This document shows, in pieces, positions 26,030-36,477 of a stretch of DNA of 64,000 nt; position 1 is the stretch's first letter, and each line of letters starts with the position of its first letter. The notes beneath the pieces were generated by a model. That model had not been told where the DNA came from. It searched no databases and was given only the letters and a program-made list of their open reading frames with translations. A program made the translations under genes and the position numbers. This DNA is from Acidaminobacter hydrogenoformans DSM 2784. Lineage in GTDB: Bacteria; Bacillota; Clostridia; Peptostreptococcales; Acidaminobacteraceae. The stretch is from contig NZ_FMWL01000015.1 of NCBI RefSeq assembly GCF_900103005.1, positions 28,463 to 92,462 on the forward strand, read 5' to 3'.

Positions 26030-26087
26030 AGACCATTGGCAACTCTTTAAGCTTTCAAATGCCCAGGGAGAGGATTGCCGATGGTCT
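26030..26087. repeat. Dispersed hairpin repeat, copy 9
   Basis: Left arm AGACCATTGGCA pairs with TGCCGATGGTCT; the one difference (T for C) gives a G-U pair and so is tolerated. It lies 59 bases downstream of the membrane protein gene at 26146. Confidence 0.9.
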
Positions 26088-26145
26088 CAGTATTTCATCC
26101 AGATTACATTACAAAAATTGTCCTTTCAAACACCTGGCGGAGCCG

Positions 26146-26811
26146 CTACGCCTTCTTCGCCTGAGCCTTGACTTTGGCAACGGCTAAAATCAACCCGAGT
26201 GCCAGGGAAAGGGACGCGGCAAACAGGACTTTATATTCCGGCGGCAGCATGAACGTGATCGTATGAGCCGGAATCCAGAAGAACGGCAGCGTTTTGAAAA
26301 TAACGAAGGAGAAAAAGCTTTCCCAGTCAATCGTCTTCACGATCTTGCCAATCGTTATTTTTTCTTTGGAATTTTGATATTTCAGATCAATATAAGTATC
26401 CGTCATTTTATGGGTGCCCATCAGGACAGGCGCAAAAGTTGTGTTCAGCAGAACGCTGACCTGAAGCGCGAAGACAATACCGCCGCCATCAAGCAGCAGG
26501 CCTTTGGACTGCGCCGCTTTCACGCCGCTGCCATAAATTTCGAAAACCAGCACAATCAATACGCCCAGGAGACCCCAAATGAGCGCTCTGTAAACGATGC
26601 CCTTGGGAAGGCGATCCCAGCCCTTGGTCGTGATCCTAACAGCCAGCAGCTCGCCCATGGTCGCCAGGATTGCGAACTTGATGAATCCAGAAATGTACGG
26701 ATGTGCCGATGTGAAATTCATAAACACATCATGGGTAGCCGGGACAGAGATAAACGCCACGATTGCCGCTAATACGAGTCCCCAGATCAAATCACCTTTT
26801 TTCAACTTCAT
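26146..26811 (-). CDS. Conserved integral membrane protein, unknown
   Basis: 221 residues with about five to six membrane helices. The C-terminal part WIPAHTITFMLPPEYKVLFAASLSLALGLILA resembles the last helices of Mpv17/PMP22-like proteins, but I am not sure of the relation. The start has AGGAGG upstream. There is no catalytic signature. It stands as a single gene with hairpin copy 9 as its probable terminator. Confidence 0.7.
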   Translation of the reverse strand: MKLKKGDLIWGLVLAAIVAFISVPATHDVFMNFTSAHPYISGFIKFAILATMGELLAVRITTKGWDRLPKGIVYRALIWGLLGVLIVLVFEIYGSGVKAAQSKGLLLDGGGIVFALQVSVLLNTTFAPVLMGTHKMTDTYIDLKYQNSKEKITIGKIVKTIDWESFFSFVIFKTLPFFWIPAHTITFMLPPEYKVLFAASLSLALGLILAVAKVKAQAKKA

Positions 26812-26952
26812 TACCTCCTATGAATAATTCCTCATTTCTATAATGTAGCATAAACTGGTCATTAGATCACGAAAAAGAACATGCCCCCACTGTTTATCTT
26901 TTGTGATTGATGGTCTCAATTTTTACGAGAAAATGGTGCGGGGAAAGCGAAT

Positions 26953-26984
26953 AAAAAAAGAGCCCACAAAAGGCTCGTTTTTTT
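26953..26984 (-). terminator. Terminator of the YggT-like gene
   Basis: GAGCC/GGCTC stem with a 7-base loop, flanked by seven A and seven T residues, so it works in both directions. It lies just downstream of 27002. Confidence 0.92.
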
Positions 26985-27001
26985 GATGACTCAATCCAAG
27001 G

Positions 27002-27379
27002 TTAGTTGCTCCGGCGATCTACATTCGTGTATTCGGTTTTTTCGACATGACTGCTTTTTTTAAGCGTGATCAGCTTAAACGTGATCCATGCAATCAAAGC
27101 AACGACAATCATTGCAATAACTGTTGCGGGTTCTAAAACTGAGGCGGTTTCAAGGCCTTCTGTAACCGCGCTTGAGAAAATGCCTTCAAAAATACTTACA
27201 ATAGGTTTCGTGATACCGTAAATGGCGCTGACAAATCCATTTTCGGCATTTGCACCCAACAGCTTGAAGATAAGACGAAATGCTAAAAGAGATTCTACGA
27301 TTCCAAAAAAGACTGAAAAGAGGTGGGTTGGCAGCTGATTGTTGTCAAAAGTATTGCGTGTGGTCGTTTGTCTTGTCAT
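27002..27379 (-). CDS. Small membrane protein, YggT-like
   Basis: 125 residues from ATG 27379 (GTGGAGATG upstream). Two membrane segments, LFSVFFGIVESLLAFRLIFKLLG and a second around residues 85-108, with YGITKPIVSIFEGIF between them. The FRxIFKLLG...P segment recalls YggT-family proteins, which are short membrane proteins implicated in envelope or septal organisation. The C-terminus is polar (KKSSHVEKTEYTNVDRRSN). It lies 66 bases downstream of the giant glucan synthase gene and may share its transcript. Confidence 0.66.
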   Translation of the reverse strand: MTRQTTTRNTFDNNQLPTHLFSVFFGIVESLLAFRLIFKLLGANAENGFVSAIYGITKPIVSIFEGIFSSAVTEGLETASVLEPATVIAMIVVALIAWITFKLITLKKSSHVEKTEYTNVDRRSN

Positions 27380-27444
27380 TATGGCATCTCCACTTCTGTT
27401 TGAATAATCCGAGGTAAGGGACTGGACCATTATACTTTGAAACT

Positions 27445-30400
27445 TTACACAAAGCGCCGCTCAGCAGGATTGGTCTCACCCATCAAGACTTCCACTTGAT
27501 GCGTTCTTTTGTCATTCATCAGAGAAATTGAAAGCGCCGCCTGGAGCTCACCATCAACGATCACTCTCAGGACGCCCTTGCTTATGCCCTCTGGATTCTT
27601 TACTTCTATCTCATAGACCGTTTCCATATAACTGTAACGGATGGCAAAAGAGGTCCACTTTTCAGGTATAGTTGGATCAAGGATCAATTTGTCCCCTTGC
27701 TTATTAAAGCCAAGAATATTTTCCAGTCCAGCTTTGTACATCCAGCCAGCGGCGCCTGTATACCAAGTCCAGCCGCCCCTTCCAACGTGGGGTGGCTCTC
27801 CGTAGACATCGGCAGCCATCACATAAGGCTCGACTTTGTAAATCCAAGACTCCCTGTGGGTTCGCGCATGGTTGATTGGGTTGAGCATCCGGAAGCAATC
27901 CCAGGCCTTGTTGCCGTCACCCAGTTTTGAGAATGCCACCACAGCCCAGGCTGCTGCGTGTGTATACTGCCCGCCATTTTCACGAACCCCTGGAAGGTAG
28001 CCTTTTATATAGCCCGGATCCAAAGTGCCCTCCGTAAAAGGTGGGGTTAGAAGTTTTATGATGCCCTCTTCACCCATCATCAGATAATTTTCCAGGGCTT
28101 GCATTGCTTTTGCCGCTCTTTTGGGATCAGCCGCTCCTGAAATCGCAGACCAGGTTTGTGCCAAGGAATCAATTTTGCATTCATTGTTGTAAGAAGATCC
28201 CAACGGTGTTCCGTCATCAAAATAAGCCCTTCTGTACCAGTCTCCATCCCAACCATGGGTTTCAACCGCGTCTGCGACTTTTACAGCCAGCAGCGCTAAC
28301 TCATCCGCACGAACTTCATCCCCCATTTCACGGCAAATCGGTATGAACTTCTGTAATGTCGCGTATAAAAACCAGCTCAGCCAAATACTCTCGCCTTTCC
28401 CCTCTGTGCCTATATGGTTCATTCCGTCGTTCCAGTCACCGCCACGAATCAGGGCAAGACCGTGTTCCCCAAACCGGAGCGCGTTGTCCAAAGAGCGCAT
28501 GCAATGGTCATAGAGGTCGTAAGTTTCCAATGAAACTTTGGGCTGGCAGTAGCGATCCTCTTCATTTTCTTTTAAGGGTTCCTCCTGCATATAAGGTGCC
28601 TGGCTGTTCAAAATGTCAACATCACCCGTGACTCTAATATATTCTGCAGTCACATAAGGCAGCCACAAGTAATCGTCTGATATTCGCGTCCGGGTTCCCT
28701 TACCGGTAGGCTCGTGCCACCAGTGCAGGGCGTCACCCTCTTCAAATTGATGGCCAGCGTGTTTTATGATCTGTGCCCTGGTTAAGGCTGGCCACGTGGC
28801 AGCCAAAGATAAACTATCCTGTAGCTGGTCCCGGAAGCCGTATGCCCCGCCCGCCTGATAAAAGCCTGAGCGGGCCCACATCCTGCAGGAAATGACCTGA
28901 TACTGAAGCCATCCGTTGAGCAGGATATTCATGGACGGGTCCGGCGTTTCCACTTTGACGACCTGCAGTTTATTTTTCCAAAAAAGTTCAACCTCTGCTA
29001 ATGCATCCTTTGCCTGCTGAATCGTCTTAAAGCGACTTGCCAGTTCAAGGGCCTCCACCTGACTGTCAGCCATACCCATTATAAATAATATCTCTTTGGT
29101 CTCCATAGCTCCAAGGCTGACTTTTACCTGCATTGCCCCGCAGGGATCATAGCCAGAACCTGTGGTTCCTGACAATGCACTGTGCTTCAATGCTTCTGGG
29201 GAATCCATTCCACCGCGGCCAAAGAATTCTTTTCTATCACCCGTCACGGTCCGCGCCTTTATAGAGGCATCCATAAAACAAACCTTGTCCGCAAATTCCC
29301 TGTTATAAGGGTTCTCTATCATCAGAGTGCCGTCTTCCGTTTGAGAACTGACCACATGCATCCCGGTTTCGCTCATGCTGACGCCTAAAATTGGGGTCAT
29401 ATAATACGTCAGCGTCAGATTTTTGTTTTCCTGGCTAATGTTTCGCAAACTGATTTTGCTGATTTTTACCGTGCCCTTAACCGGGACAAACTGAACAAGC
29501 TCTTGTTCAATCCCATGGCTTTGATGGTGGAAGCTTGTATAGCCAAAACCATGCTCTATGGTATAGGGTTCTTCTTCCCTTACAGGCAGTGGTGTCATGG
29601 ACCAAAGCGTTCCGTCATCATCACTGATATAAAATATTTCTCCAGGCTCGTCTCCAACAGAATCGTTTGACCACTTGGACAATTTGTTTTCTCTGCTGTT
29701 CTCACACCAGGTATACCCGCCTCCAGACTCTGATACTATAAATCCAAAATTGGGATTCGCAATGACGTTTACCCACGGCGCCGGTGTTGCCATGCTTTTT
29801 TCAAGGGTGATGACATAGCTTTTTCCATTTTTGCCAAAGCCGCCAAATCCATTGAAAAACTGAAGCGCCTTTTGTTCCTCTTCCGAATGTTTTAATAAAG
29901 GTCCACGCTCGCGGATTACATTTTGGAAAGCTTCTGAAATTTCGCTTTGAGCGACGATTTGAGTCATAGACTCAGTCTCAGCATCAGTCTCAGCACGAAT
30001 CTCAGCGCGAGCCACAAACTGATCTGTCTGCACTGCAGCGTCAGCGCTGGCTTCAGGTACACTCGCACTGTACTGCGCTTCCATAGTGCCGCAGCCGCCC
30101 TCGAAAATCATCTTCGCACAGGCAAAGAACAGATTGACTTCCGGTGACGTCATGGTGCTGGTTTTCAAAATGAAGACATCCTGGTGACGATTCATGGCAT
30201 CCTGAGTCTGCATATTGTAGACAATTTCCGTGATTAATGAAAACAGCGGATTGTTGTAACTGTTTTCCTCCTGGCTTAAAATCACCAGATCTACCTTGAG
30301 ATTTTTCAAACGCCAGTACTCATGGGCTTTAAGGAGCTCAAATAGAAGCTCCATCTCATCGACCTTATCCAGGGATAGGAGAACAATTGGCCGGTCACCT

Positions 30401-33400
30401 GAAATGCCGTACTGCCAGAAGGTTTGCTGGCCTTTTCGATTATCTTTGATCTGCTGCGCATACTTTCTCCTCTGAGGACTGATAAACAGGATGTCAGAGA
30501 TCAAATCCTGATAGAATTCCAAATCACTCGCTTTGATGTTCAGATACTTGGTTTCCACCTGGCTTCTGGTGACGGCCAGCCAAAAAGCCGTGTCGCACGC
30601 TTCAACATTATTGTATTTTTCCACCAGTTCCATGACGGAGGCTTTGCTTTCAGCCGCTGCTGTGACAAAGAACAAGCGCGCTGTATTCCCGGGTTCCACC
30701 CGCACCTTCATTCTCATGCTGAAGATGGGATCCAGGACCGACCCAACGGTATTTGACAAAGGTTTTCCCCGTTCAATGCTCTCGGGATTTGCGGACGTAC
30801 GGCCTCTGCCAATAAACTGCGCACGGTCCGTTTCATACTCAATGGCGCCGGCTGCCGCGCCCTCAATGACCGGTACCCCAGCCACCCAGCGTTTCTTGTC
30901 AAATTGGTGCCTTGTTCGACGATTCGCAAGCAATGCGTTGTTTTTGGGGTCAAATGAAGTGCTTACAAAAAGATTGCTGAACGTAGGATGTGCCAAATCG
31001 CTGCTTTGGGTTGCCGCAACGACTTCAAAATAACTGGTGACCTGGAGCGTACAGGCTGATACACCATTATTGACCAGTTTAATACGCCTGATCTCAGCCT
31101 GATCACCGGATGCAACAACGACTTCCATCATAGTTTCAATGTCGCCGTCGGTTCGTTTATAGGCAGCTTTATCTGCAGTAAACACAACTTCATAGTTTTC
31201 AGGCATAATATTAAGCGGTGCATAAGCAGCAGACCATTTATGGTTATCATCCAGATTTTCAATATAGAAGAAGGTTCCGTAGCTGTCTGCGATGGGATCT
31301 TCCCGCCATCTTGATATGGCGACTTCTCTGGTTCTGCTGTAACCCGTGCCTTTATCCGTCAAGCTGACAAAGTACTTGCCATTGGATAAGACATGAACTT
31401 TAGGACGCTCAAAATCTATGGCGGTAAACCGCCTGTAAGAGCCTTTGTCGCTGTAGGCAGCCCCTGTGGATGTAGGGATTTTTTCCTTGCTGTCTTTTGT
31501 GAAAACTATATTCAGAGGTACCTTTTCCTGCAGCAGCAGTCTTGCCGCTCTCACATGGGGATCTATCGCGAATCTGTGTTGCAGGATGTTGTCGTTCAGA
31601 TAATTGTTGATCGCCATCAGGCTCATTCCTTGATGGTGCGCCATATAGCTTTTGATGACTATATTTTTGGCTTGCGGTTCCAGTCGTTCCGGCGTATAGT
31701 CTGCCGCTTCATAAAAACCATAATCACTCTCAAGGCCTTCTATTTTCAGCCTTTTGATGTTGCTGTACGCTGCTCCAGGGTCTACCATCAGCGCAAGGAA
31801 GGTCGCGTAAGGCGCAACAACAGCATCCTCCGCCAAACCTCGTTTCAATCCAAGCCACGGCACACCTATAGCTTTATACTGATAGTTCAAGTTTATATCC
31901 AGTGCGTGATAAGCAGACTCAGATGTCCCCCAAGGCATTTCTCTTTGTTTGCCATATTTGATCTGGCTTTTCACAACAAAGGAATAGGTTTCGTCCAAAA
32001 GTGTATTTTTATAGCTTCTCATCAGTAAAAGCGGCATGAGATATTCAAACATGGTCCCACTCCAGGAAACCAGCCCTTTGAAACGATCCACCACGGTCAG
32101 TGACCTGCCCAGCATAAACCAGTGCTTTGGCGGAATTTCCCCCCGGGCAATCGCAAGATAGCTGGTTTGTCTGGCCTCTGATGCGAGAAGGTCATAATAG
32201 GAGTTCGTTGGCTCTTTTTCTTCCAAATCGTAGCCAATGTAAAAAAGATGTCTTCTTTCGTTATAGAGCGACGCAAATTTTGTGTTCATAGAAAGCTCTG
32301 TAATTATTTGAATCAAGCGATCATATTGTTCAATAAACTTCGTTGAAAATTGAACGGCGTTTTCTGCGGCTTCTTTTAACTGATTCAACCAAGCCATTTC
32401 TGCTTCAAGAGCTCCGTTGGCTGTTTCTTGCAGTTCCAGAGTCAAAGCATCACATTGATTTGAAAGGCTCTTACTTAGCACCGGAAGTTTTTCCAGATCA
32501 ACATTTGTTTTCATAAGCCCAAATAGGGCATTGAATTTTTCCTTCTGTGCATCGTTAACAGTCACACCAGGTTCGATTAATGCCATTTCGACCCAAGGCA
32601 TGAAGCTCTTAACTTCCTGCTTCAATTTTTTTATAATGCGCTCGTATTTGGCGTTCCATTCTTTTTTCATGAAGGTTGAAAGGGCTGAAAGATTTGAATC
32701 TTCAGCCAAGCCGTTCAGCGCCTTGCTCCAGGCCATGGGATCGAGCACTTCCGGCGTTTCTGAAAGGGTGTGGGGTATCGCAGCCATCGGCATAAGCGCT
32801 CCCGCTTTGAGGCCGGCACGGATTGTATCGTTGATCCCATTGACGTATGCCGTATCCACAAGCGGTTTCCCATAATACCCCTTTAGGCCCTGCACCAGAG
32901 TGGTCAGGTAGCAAATCAGATTTCCGCTGTCTACGGTGGACACATAAATTGGGTGGAGCGGCTCCAGGTTGCTGGTGTCATACCAGTTATACAAGTGTCC
33001 GTTCCATTTTTCCATATTTCCGATGGTCGTGATGGTCCTCGAAATATGCGCTTCCAGTTCAATCAGCCCAATATACCCCATGTCTTTTGCGGTCAACGAA
33101 GCCATGAGCCCAAGCCCAATGTTTGTCGGAGACGTCTTTTGCGCAATGCCGCTGTAGGGCTCTTCCTGATAATTGTCCGGTGCAAGGTAATTATTTTTTT
33201 GATTCGCGAATTCTTCGAAATACCGCCAAGTTTTTCTCGCTATGGTCCGAAGCTCCAGCAAAGCTTCCGCCTCCAGCATTTCTGTTTTCCCGGGATCGTC
33301 TCTGCTGATCAGATAAGCGATGACAGGCGAAAGCAGCCAGGCAATGAGCAACACAGCGCTGATTTTTATGCTCTCAGGCTTTAAAAGGAATGAAAGCGCT

Positions 33401-36366
33401 GCAATGGCCACGCCTGCAATAACACTTAGACCCATAGTCCCAACATAACTTTTAAGAGAATTTGGCTGGGTATTATCTGAATCTGAAGACGTCACCCATT
33501 CGAGCATATTTTTCTTTGTGATGAAGACGCGCTTCAGCGTAACGACAATTGCATCCAATGCCATGAAAGCTTGATAAGGCAGAAAGACTATCCCAAGAAG
33601 GAATTGGAAAATCGAAGCCTTTATGCCAAAAAAACCGGGAAGATGTCGTTTAATGCTGTCTCTTTTGAGCCCATTGCTGAAAATCTGGGTTAATAATGTG
33701 ATCGCCAGTGGGAGTCCCATGGAGGTAATGCCCAGACCAGCCCAGAAAACGCCTGAACCCGGCAATATACTGAAGCCTAAGGCTATCAGCAGCATAACAA
33801 CCGGTGTCAATAGACTTCTTCTAAGGTTATCAATCATTTTCCATTTGGCAACATGGGATAATGGATTCCGAATCATTTTATCATTCTTTGTTCGAATGCC
33901 GCCGAACAGCCAAGGTACAAGCTGCCAGTCCCCGCGAATCCATCTATGAAGCCTCGCCACAAAAGAGTTGAACTTTGACGGATATGCGTCCACCAGTTCC
34001 AGATCCGAAACTAACGCTGCCCTCACAAATGAACCTTCAAGCAGGTCATGACTCAGGATTGCGTTCTCAGGCAATTTCCCTTTTAAAACTTTTTGAAAAA
34101 CCTTTAGATCGTAGATGCCTTTTCCAGTAAAAATGCCTTCGCCAAAAAGATCCTGATAGACGTCAGAAATAGCGCTGGCATAGGGATCCAGGCCTTCTTG
34201 CCCCGTATAGATCCTTGAAAATATGGACCTGTTTGAGCTGTCGCTGTCAAAGGAGACTCTTGGCTGAATCAAACCATAGCCCTGCGTGACAATCCCCTTC
34301 ACCATGTCAATGACTGGCTTATTGAGTGGGTGTGCCATGGTTCCAATCATTTTTTTAACCATGCCAAGAGGCAAAACGGTATCAGCATCCAGTGTTATAA
34401 CATATTGAATATTTTCATCCGGTAAGAATTCGTTGGAAAAAAAAGAAAAACTGGTAGTCTCTGAACCAAGCAGCAACTCGTTAAACTCCATCAAAGCGCC
34501 TCTTTTTCGTTCCCAACCAGTCCAATTATTATCCAGTTCATTGAATGTCCTCTGCCTGTTATAGAAATAAAATATGTCTTTTTTCCCTTCAGCATACTTG
34601 TGATTCAGCGCCACAATCCTGTCTGAGGCTTCTTGAATAACGCGCTTATCCTCTTTGTTGTTCTCGAAATCCGAATCTTTAAATGCGCCAATCAAGGCAA
34701 AATGCAAATTCGTCTCTTTGTTCCCCAAGTAATGGTTCTCCATGTTCTCCATCAGTTCATTGACGCGTTTTGTGTCAGAAAGCAGCGCCGGGATCACGAC
34801 CATGGCACTCATGCTGTCCGGTATTCCGTCTTTAAGCGCCAGGCGCGGGAATACCGCAGGTTTTTTTATTCTGCATACAAACCAGTTGGTCACTGAAATG
34901 ACTATTTCGGAAACGGGAATGATCACGACTATTCCCACTAATAAAGCGAGAGAAATTTTCTGCGAAGGCACGAGACTCATGGCATAGACGACCGTCAGCA
35001 GACTGAGAATCACTGTCAATGAGACAATTGATATCATGTAGATCATGCCTTGATGCAGCTTTATCGCTTTCTTGATTTTCACAGACAGACTTCTATTTTC
35101 CTGTTGCCTGTTCTCCAGAGCTTTTCGACCGTCATCCACTATATAATAGCCAATGTGATGTCTGCGGTTCCGCAGATTTTCATCCTCAGCATCTATAGGC
35201 GCAGACGACATTGCTTCCTGCGCAAGAAATAAAGCTTCCTTTGCAATGTAAAGCTCTGACGCGCCATAGGCCTTGGCGATCTCTTCCACCTTGTTTTTGT
35301 AATAGAATCTGGATTGAATGTCCATAAGGCTGTAAGTGTCTAACGGGTCTTGCCTGAGAATTTTCTCCAAACTGCTGGCTTCGTCGTATAAGTCCGTCCA
35401 GTTCATACTTGAGAGATGTTTGAGACTGACTATACAGTTTCCCATGGAAGCCGTACTAACAGCTTGGGCATTGTGCTCTTTTTGAGCAATGATTTCTGTT
35501 GTCGTATCAAATTTGTCGAGGCTTTCATCAATGTATCTCAAAACATCCGAGTATCTCCGTCCGGACCTTCTCAGCCTATAAAACAGATGCTCCACATAGG
35601 ATGGGTTGGCGGTCTCGATTGCATCACTGATGGCCTTCCCATTTTCCTCAAACAATTCATTAATTTTAAAAGTGCCCTCTTGCGTTGCTTCCAGCCATTG
35701 CTCAACAGTTTTTTCCGCGATGGCCCATTGTTTTCTGGTTTCGAGAATATCCTCGCTGATCACTCGAATATTTTCAATGAGCGCGAGTCGCAGCATAGCT
35801 GGAATGATGTAAATTTCTCGTTCAAACAGGATATTGTGGTTCTGATAAGCCATCAGATATTTCAACAGTGCGTCTTCCTCGATCTTGCCATGCGTGTGCG
35901 CAACCATTTCCATGGTGAGGGCATAGATTCTGGTAAAGCCCTCGTAAGCCCCTTTTTTCAGAACCGGTAACTCAAAATAGCTTTTCTTTGATAGGTCTTT
36001 GCGGAGGCCAACCACTTGCTCCTCAATAACGTAGTAATTATCCAGAAGCCATTCTGCGGCAGGTGGTAACGCGCGCTTTTCAACAATGTCCCCGTTTAAA
36101 GTTTCATAGGCTTGACGAATAAAGCTGGCGTTTTCATTCATTCGTGTAACAGGCCAGTTTAATCTATTTTTCTTTGAAGATACTGCGTGCTCCAAGGACA
36201 TGCTTCTCGCATGCTCCTCAAGTTCTTCAACTGTCAAGGACGCATCCCGAATATGAATATTTCGTTTCTTGTGGAACTTGCGCATGACACCCCATATGAG
36301 TACTGATAAGAGAATGACTGCACCCAAAGCATAAAGGTAGTTCGTATATTGAGTGAACAATTGCAC
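27445..36366 (-). CDS. ndvB: Cyclic beta-1,2-glucan synthase-like giant protein (GT84-glycoamylase-GH94)
   Basis: 2973 residues. A helix at about 10-27, a helical cluster near 430-500, a glycosyltransferase domain with LDADTVLP (about 655) and RWIRGDWQLVPW (about 814), further helices at about 840-1060, a glycoamylase-like region with HHQGMSLMAINNYLN (about 1580) and a C-terminal phosphorylase-type domain with GGDWNDGMNHIG (about 2640), the conserved GH94 acid motif. This is the layout of NdvB/ChvB enzymes, which polymerise UDP-glucose to a beta-1,2-glucan and control its length and cyclisation. An Ala/Glu/Thr-rich insert at about 2105-2145 appears low in complexity. AAGGAGG supports the start. 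Confidence 0.9.
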   Translation of the reverse strand: MQLFTQYTNYLYALGAVILLSVLIWGVMRKFHKKRNIHIRDASLTVEELEEHARSMSLEHAVSSKKNRLNWPVTRMNENASFIRQAYETLNGDIVEKRALPPAAEWLLDNYYVIEEQVVGLRKDLSKKSYFELPVLKKGAYEGFTRIYALTMEMVAHTHGKIEEDALLKYLMAYQNHNILFEREIYIIPAMLRLALIENIRVISEDILETRKQWAIAEKTVEQWLEATQEGTFKINELFEENGKAISDAIETANPSYVEHLFYRLRRSGRRYSDVLRYIDESLDKFDTTTEIIAQKEHNAQAVSTASMGNCIVSLKHLSSMNWTDLYDEASSLEKILRQDPLDTYSLMDIQSRFYYKNKVEEIAKAYGASELYIAKEALFLAQEAMSSAPIDAEDENLRNRRHHIGYYIVDDGRKALENRQQENRSLSVKIKKAIKLHQGMIYMISIVSLTVILSLLTVVYAMSLVPSQKISLALLVGIVVIIPVSEIVISVTNWFVCRIKKPAVFPRLALKDGIPDSMSAMVVIPALLSDTKRVNELMENMENHYLGNKETNLHFALIGAFKDSDFENNKEDKRVIQEASDRIVALNHKYAEGKKDIFYFYNRQRTFNELDNNWTGWERKRGALMEFNELLLGSETTSFSFFSNEFLPDENIQYVITLDADTVLPLGMVKKMIGTMAHPLNKPVIDMVKGIVTQGYGLIQPRVSFDSDSSNRSIFSRIYTGQEGLDPYASAISDVYQDLFGEGIFTGKGIYDLKVFQKVLKGKLPENAILSHDLLEGSFVRAALVSDLELVDAYPSKFNSFVARLHRWIRGDWQLVPWLFGGIRTKNDKMIRNPLSHVAKWKMIDNLRRSLLTPVVMLLIALGFSILPGSGVFWAGLGITSMGLPLAITLLTQIFSNGLKRDSIKRHLPGFFGIKASIFQFLLGIVFLPYQAFMALDAIVVTLKRVFITKKNMLEWVTSSDSDNTQPNSLKSYVGTMGLSVIAGVAIAALSFLLKPESIKISAVLLIAWLLSPVIAYLISRDDPGKTEMLEAEALLELRTIARKTWRYFEEFANQKNNYLAPDNYQEEPYSGIAQKTSPTNIGLGLMASLTAKDMGYIGLIELEAHISRTITTIGNMEKWNGHLYNWYDTSNLEPLHPIYVSTVDSGNLICYLTTLVQGLKGYYGKPLVDTAYVNGINDTIRAGLKAGALMPMAAIPHTLSETPEVLDPMAWSKALNGLAEDSNLSALSTFMKKEWNAKYERIIKKLKQEVKSFMPWVEMALIEPGVTVNDAQKEKFNALFGLMKTNVDLEKLPVLSKSLSNQCDALTLELQETANGALEAEMAWLNQLKEAAENAVQFSTKFIEQYDRLIQIITELSMNTKFASLYNERRHLFYIGYDLEEKEPTNSYYDLLASEARQTSYLAIARGEIPPKHWFMLGRSLTVVDRFKGLVSWSGTMFEYLMPLLLMRSYKNTLLDETYSFVVKSQIKYGKQREMPWGTSESAYHALDINLNYQYKAIGVPWLGLKRGLAEDAVVAPYATFLALMVDPGAAYSNIKRLKIEGLESDYGFYEAADYTPERLEPQAKNIVIKSYMAHHQGMSLMAINNYLNDNILQHRFAIDPHVRAARLLLQEKVPLNIVFTKDSKEKIPTSTGAAYSDKGSYRRFTAIDFERPKVHVLSNGKYFVSLTDKGTGYSRTREVAISRWREDPIADSYGTFFYIENLDDNHKWSAAYAPLNIMPENYEVVFTADKAAYKRTDGDIETMMEVVVASGDQAEIRRIKLVNNGVSACTLQVTSYFEVVAATQSSDLAHPTFSNLFVSTSFDPKNNALLANRRTRHQFDKKRWVAGVPVIEGAAAGAIEYETDRAQFIGRGRTSANPESIERGKPLSNTVGSVLDPIFSMRMKVRVEPGNTARLFFVTAAAESKASVMELVEKYNNVEACDTAFWLAVTRSQVETKYLNIKASDLEFYQDLISDILFISPQRRKYAQQIKDNRKGQQTFWQYGISGDRPIVLLSLDKVDEMELLFELLKAHEYWRLKNLKVDLVILSQEENSYNNPLFSLITEIVYNMQTQDAMNRHQDVFILKTSTMTSPEVNLFFACAKMIFEGGCGTMEAQYSASVPEASADAAVQTDQFVARAEIRAETDAETESMTQIVAQSEISEAFQNVIRERGPLLKHSEEEQKALQFFNGFGGFGKNGKSYVITLEKSMATPAPWVNVIANPNFGFIVSESGGGYTWCENSRENKLSKWSNDSVGDEPGEIFYISDDDGTLWSMTPLPVREEEPYTIEHGFGYTSFHHQSHGIEQELVQFVPVKGTVKISKISLRNISQENKNLTLTYYMTPILGVSMSETGMHVVSSQTEDGTLMIENPYNREFADKVCFMDASIKARTVTGDRKEFFGRGGMDSPEALKHSALSGTTGSGYDPCGAMQVKVSLGAMETKEILFIMGMADSQVEALELASRFKTIQQAKDALAEVELFWKNKLQVVKVETPDPSMNILLNGWLQYQVISCRMWARSGFYQAGGAYGFRDQLQDSLSLAATWPALTRAQIIKHAGHQFEEGDALHWWHEPTGKGTRTRISDDYLWLPYVTAEYIRVTGDVDILNSQAPYMQEEPLKENEEDRYCQPKVSLETYDLYDHCMRSLDNALRFGEHGLALIRGGDWNDGMNHIGTEGKGESIWLSWFLYATLQKFIPICREMGDEVRADELALLAVKVADAVETHGWDGDWYRRAYFDDGTPLGSSYNNECKIDSLAQTWSAISGAADPKRAAKAMQALENYLMMGEEGIIKLLTPPFTEGTLDPGYIKGYLPGVRENGGQYTHAAAWAVVAFSKLGDGNKAWDCFRMLNPINHARTHRESWIYKVEPYVMAADVYGEPPHVGRGGWTWYTGAAGWMYKAGLENILGFNKQGDKLILDPTIPEKWTSFAIRYSYMETVYEIEVKNPEGISKGVLRVIVDGELQAALSISLMNDKRTHQVEVLMGETNPAERRFV

Positions 36367-36391
36367 TTTCCTCCTTCAAAATTCCAAAAAC

Positions 36392-36420
36392 AAAAAAAAA
36401 GCCACTATAAAAAGTGACTT
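36392..36420 (-). terminator. Intrinsic terminator inside the ndvB-like leader (candidate attenuator)
   Basis: Minus-strand AAGTCACT pairs with AGTGGCTT (one G-U) around a six-base loop, then nine T residues. It lies between the promoter at 36478-36506 and the start codon at 36366, so it would stop transcripts before the gene unless prevented. A 17-residue reading frame (MRQKSLFIVAFFLFLEF) overlaps it but lacks a good ribosome binding site. Confidence 0.75.
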
Positions 36421-36477
36421 TTGCCGCATGAGCAAATCAGATTCAATTTATTAGCTTAGTGTTCTTCTTATGGAATA

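Noticed and set aside
31393..32028. Plus-strand open frame of 211 codons opposite the glucan synthase gene
   Set aside because: Antisense shadow without a start signal; the minus-strand protein is conserved throughout.
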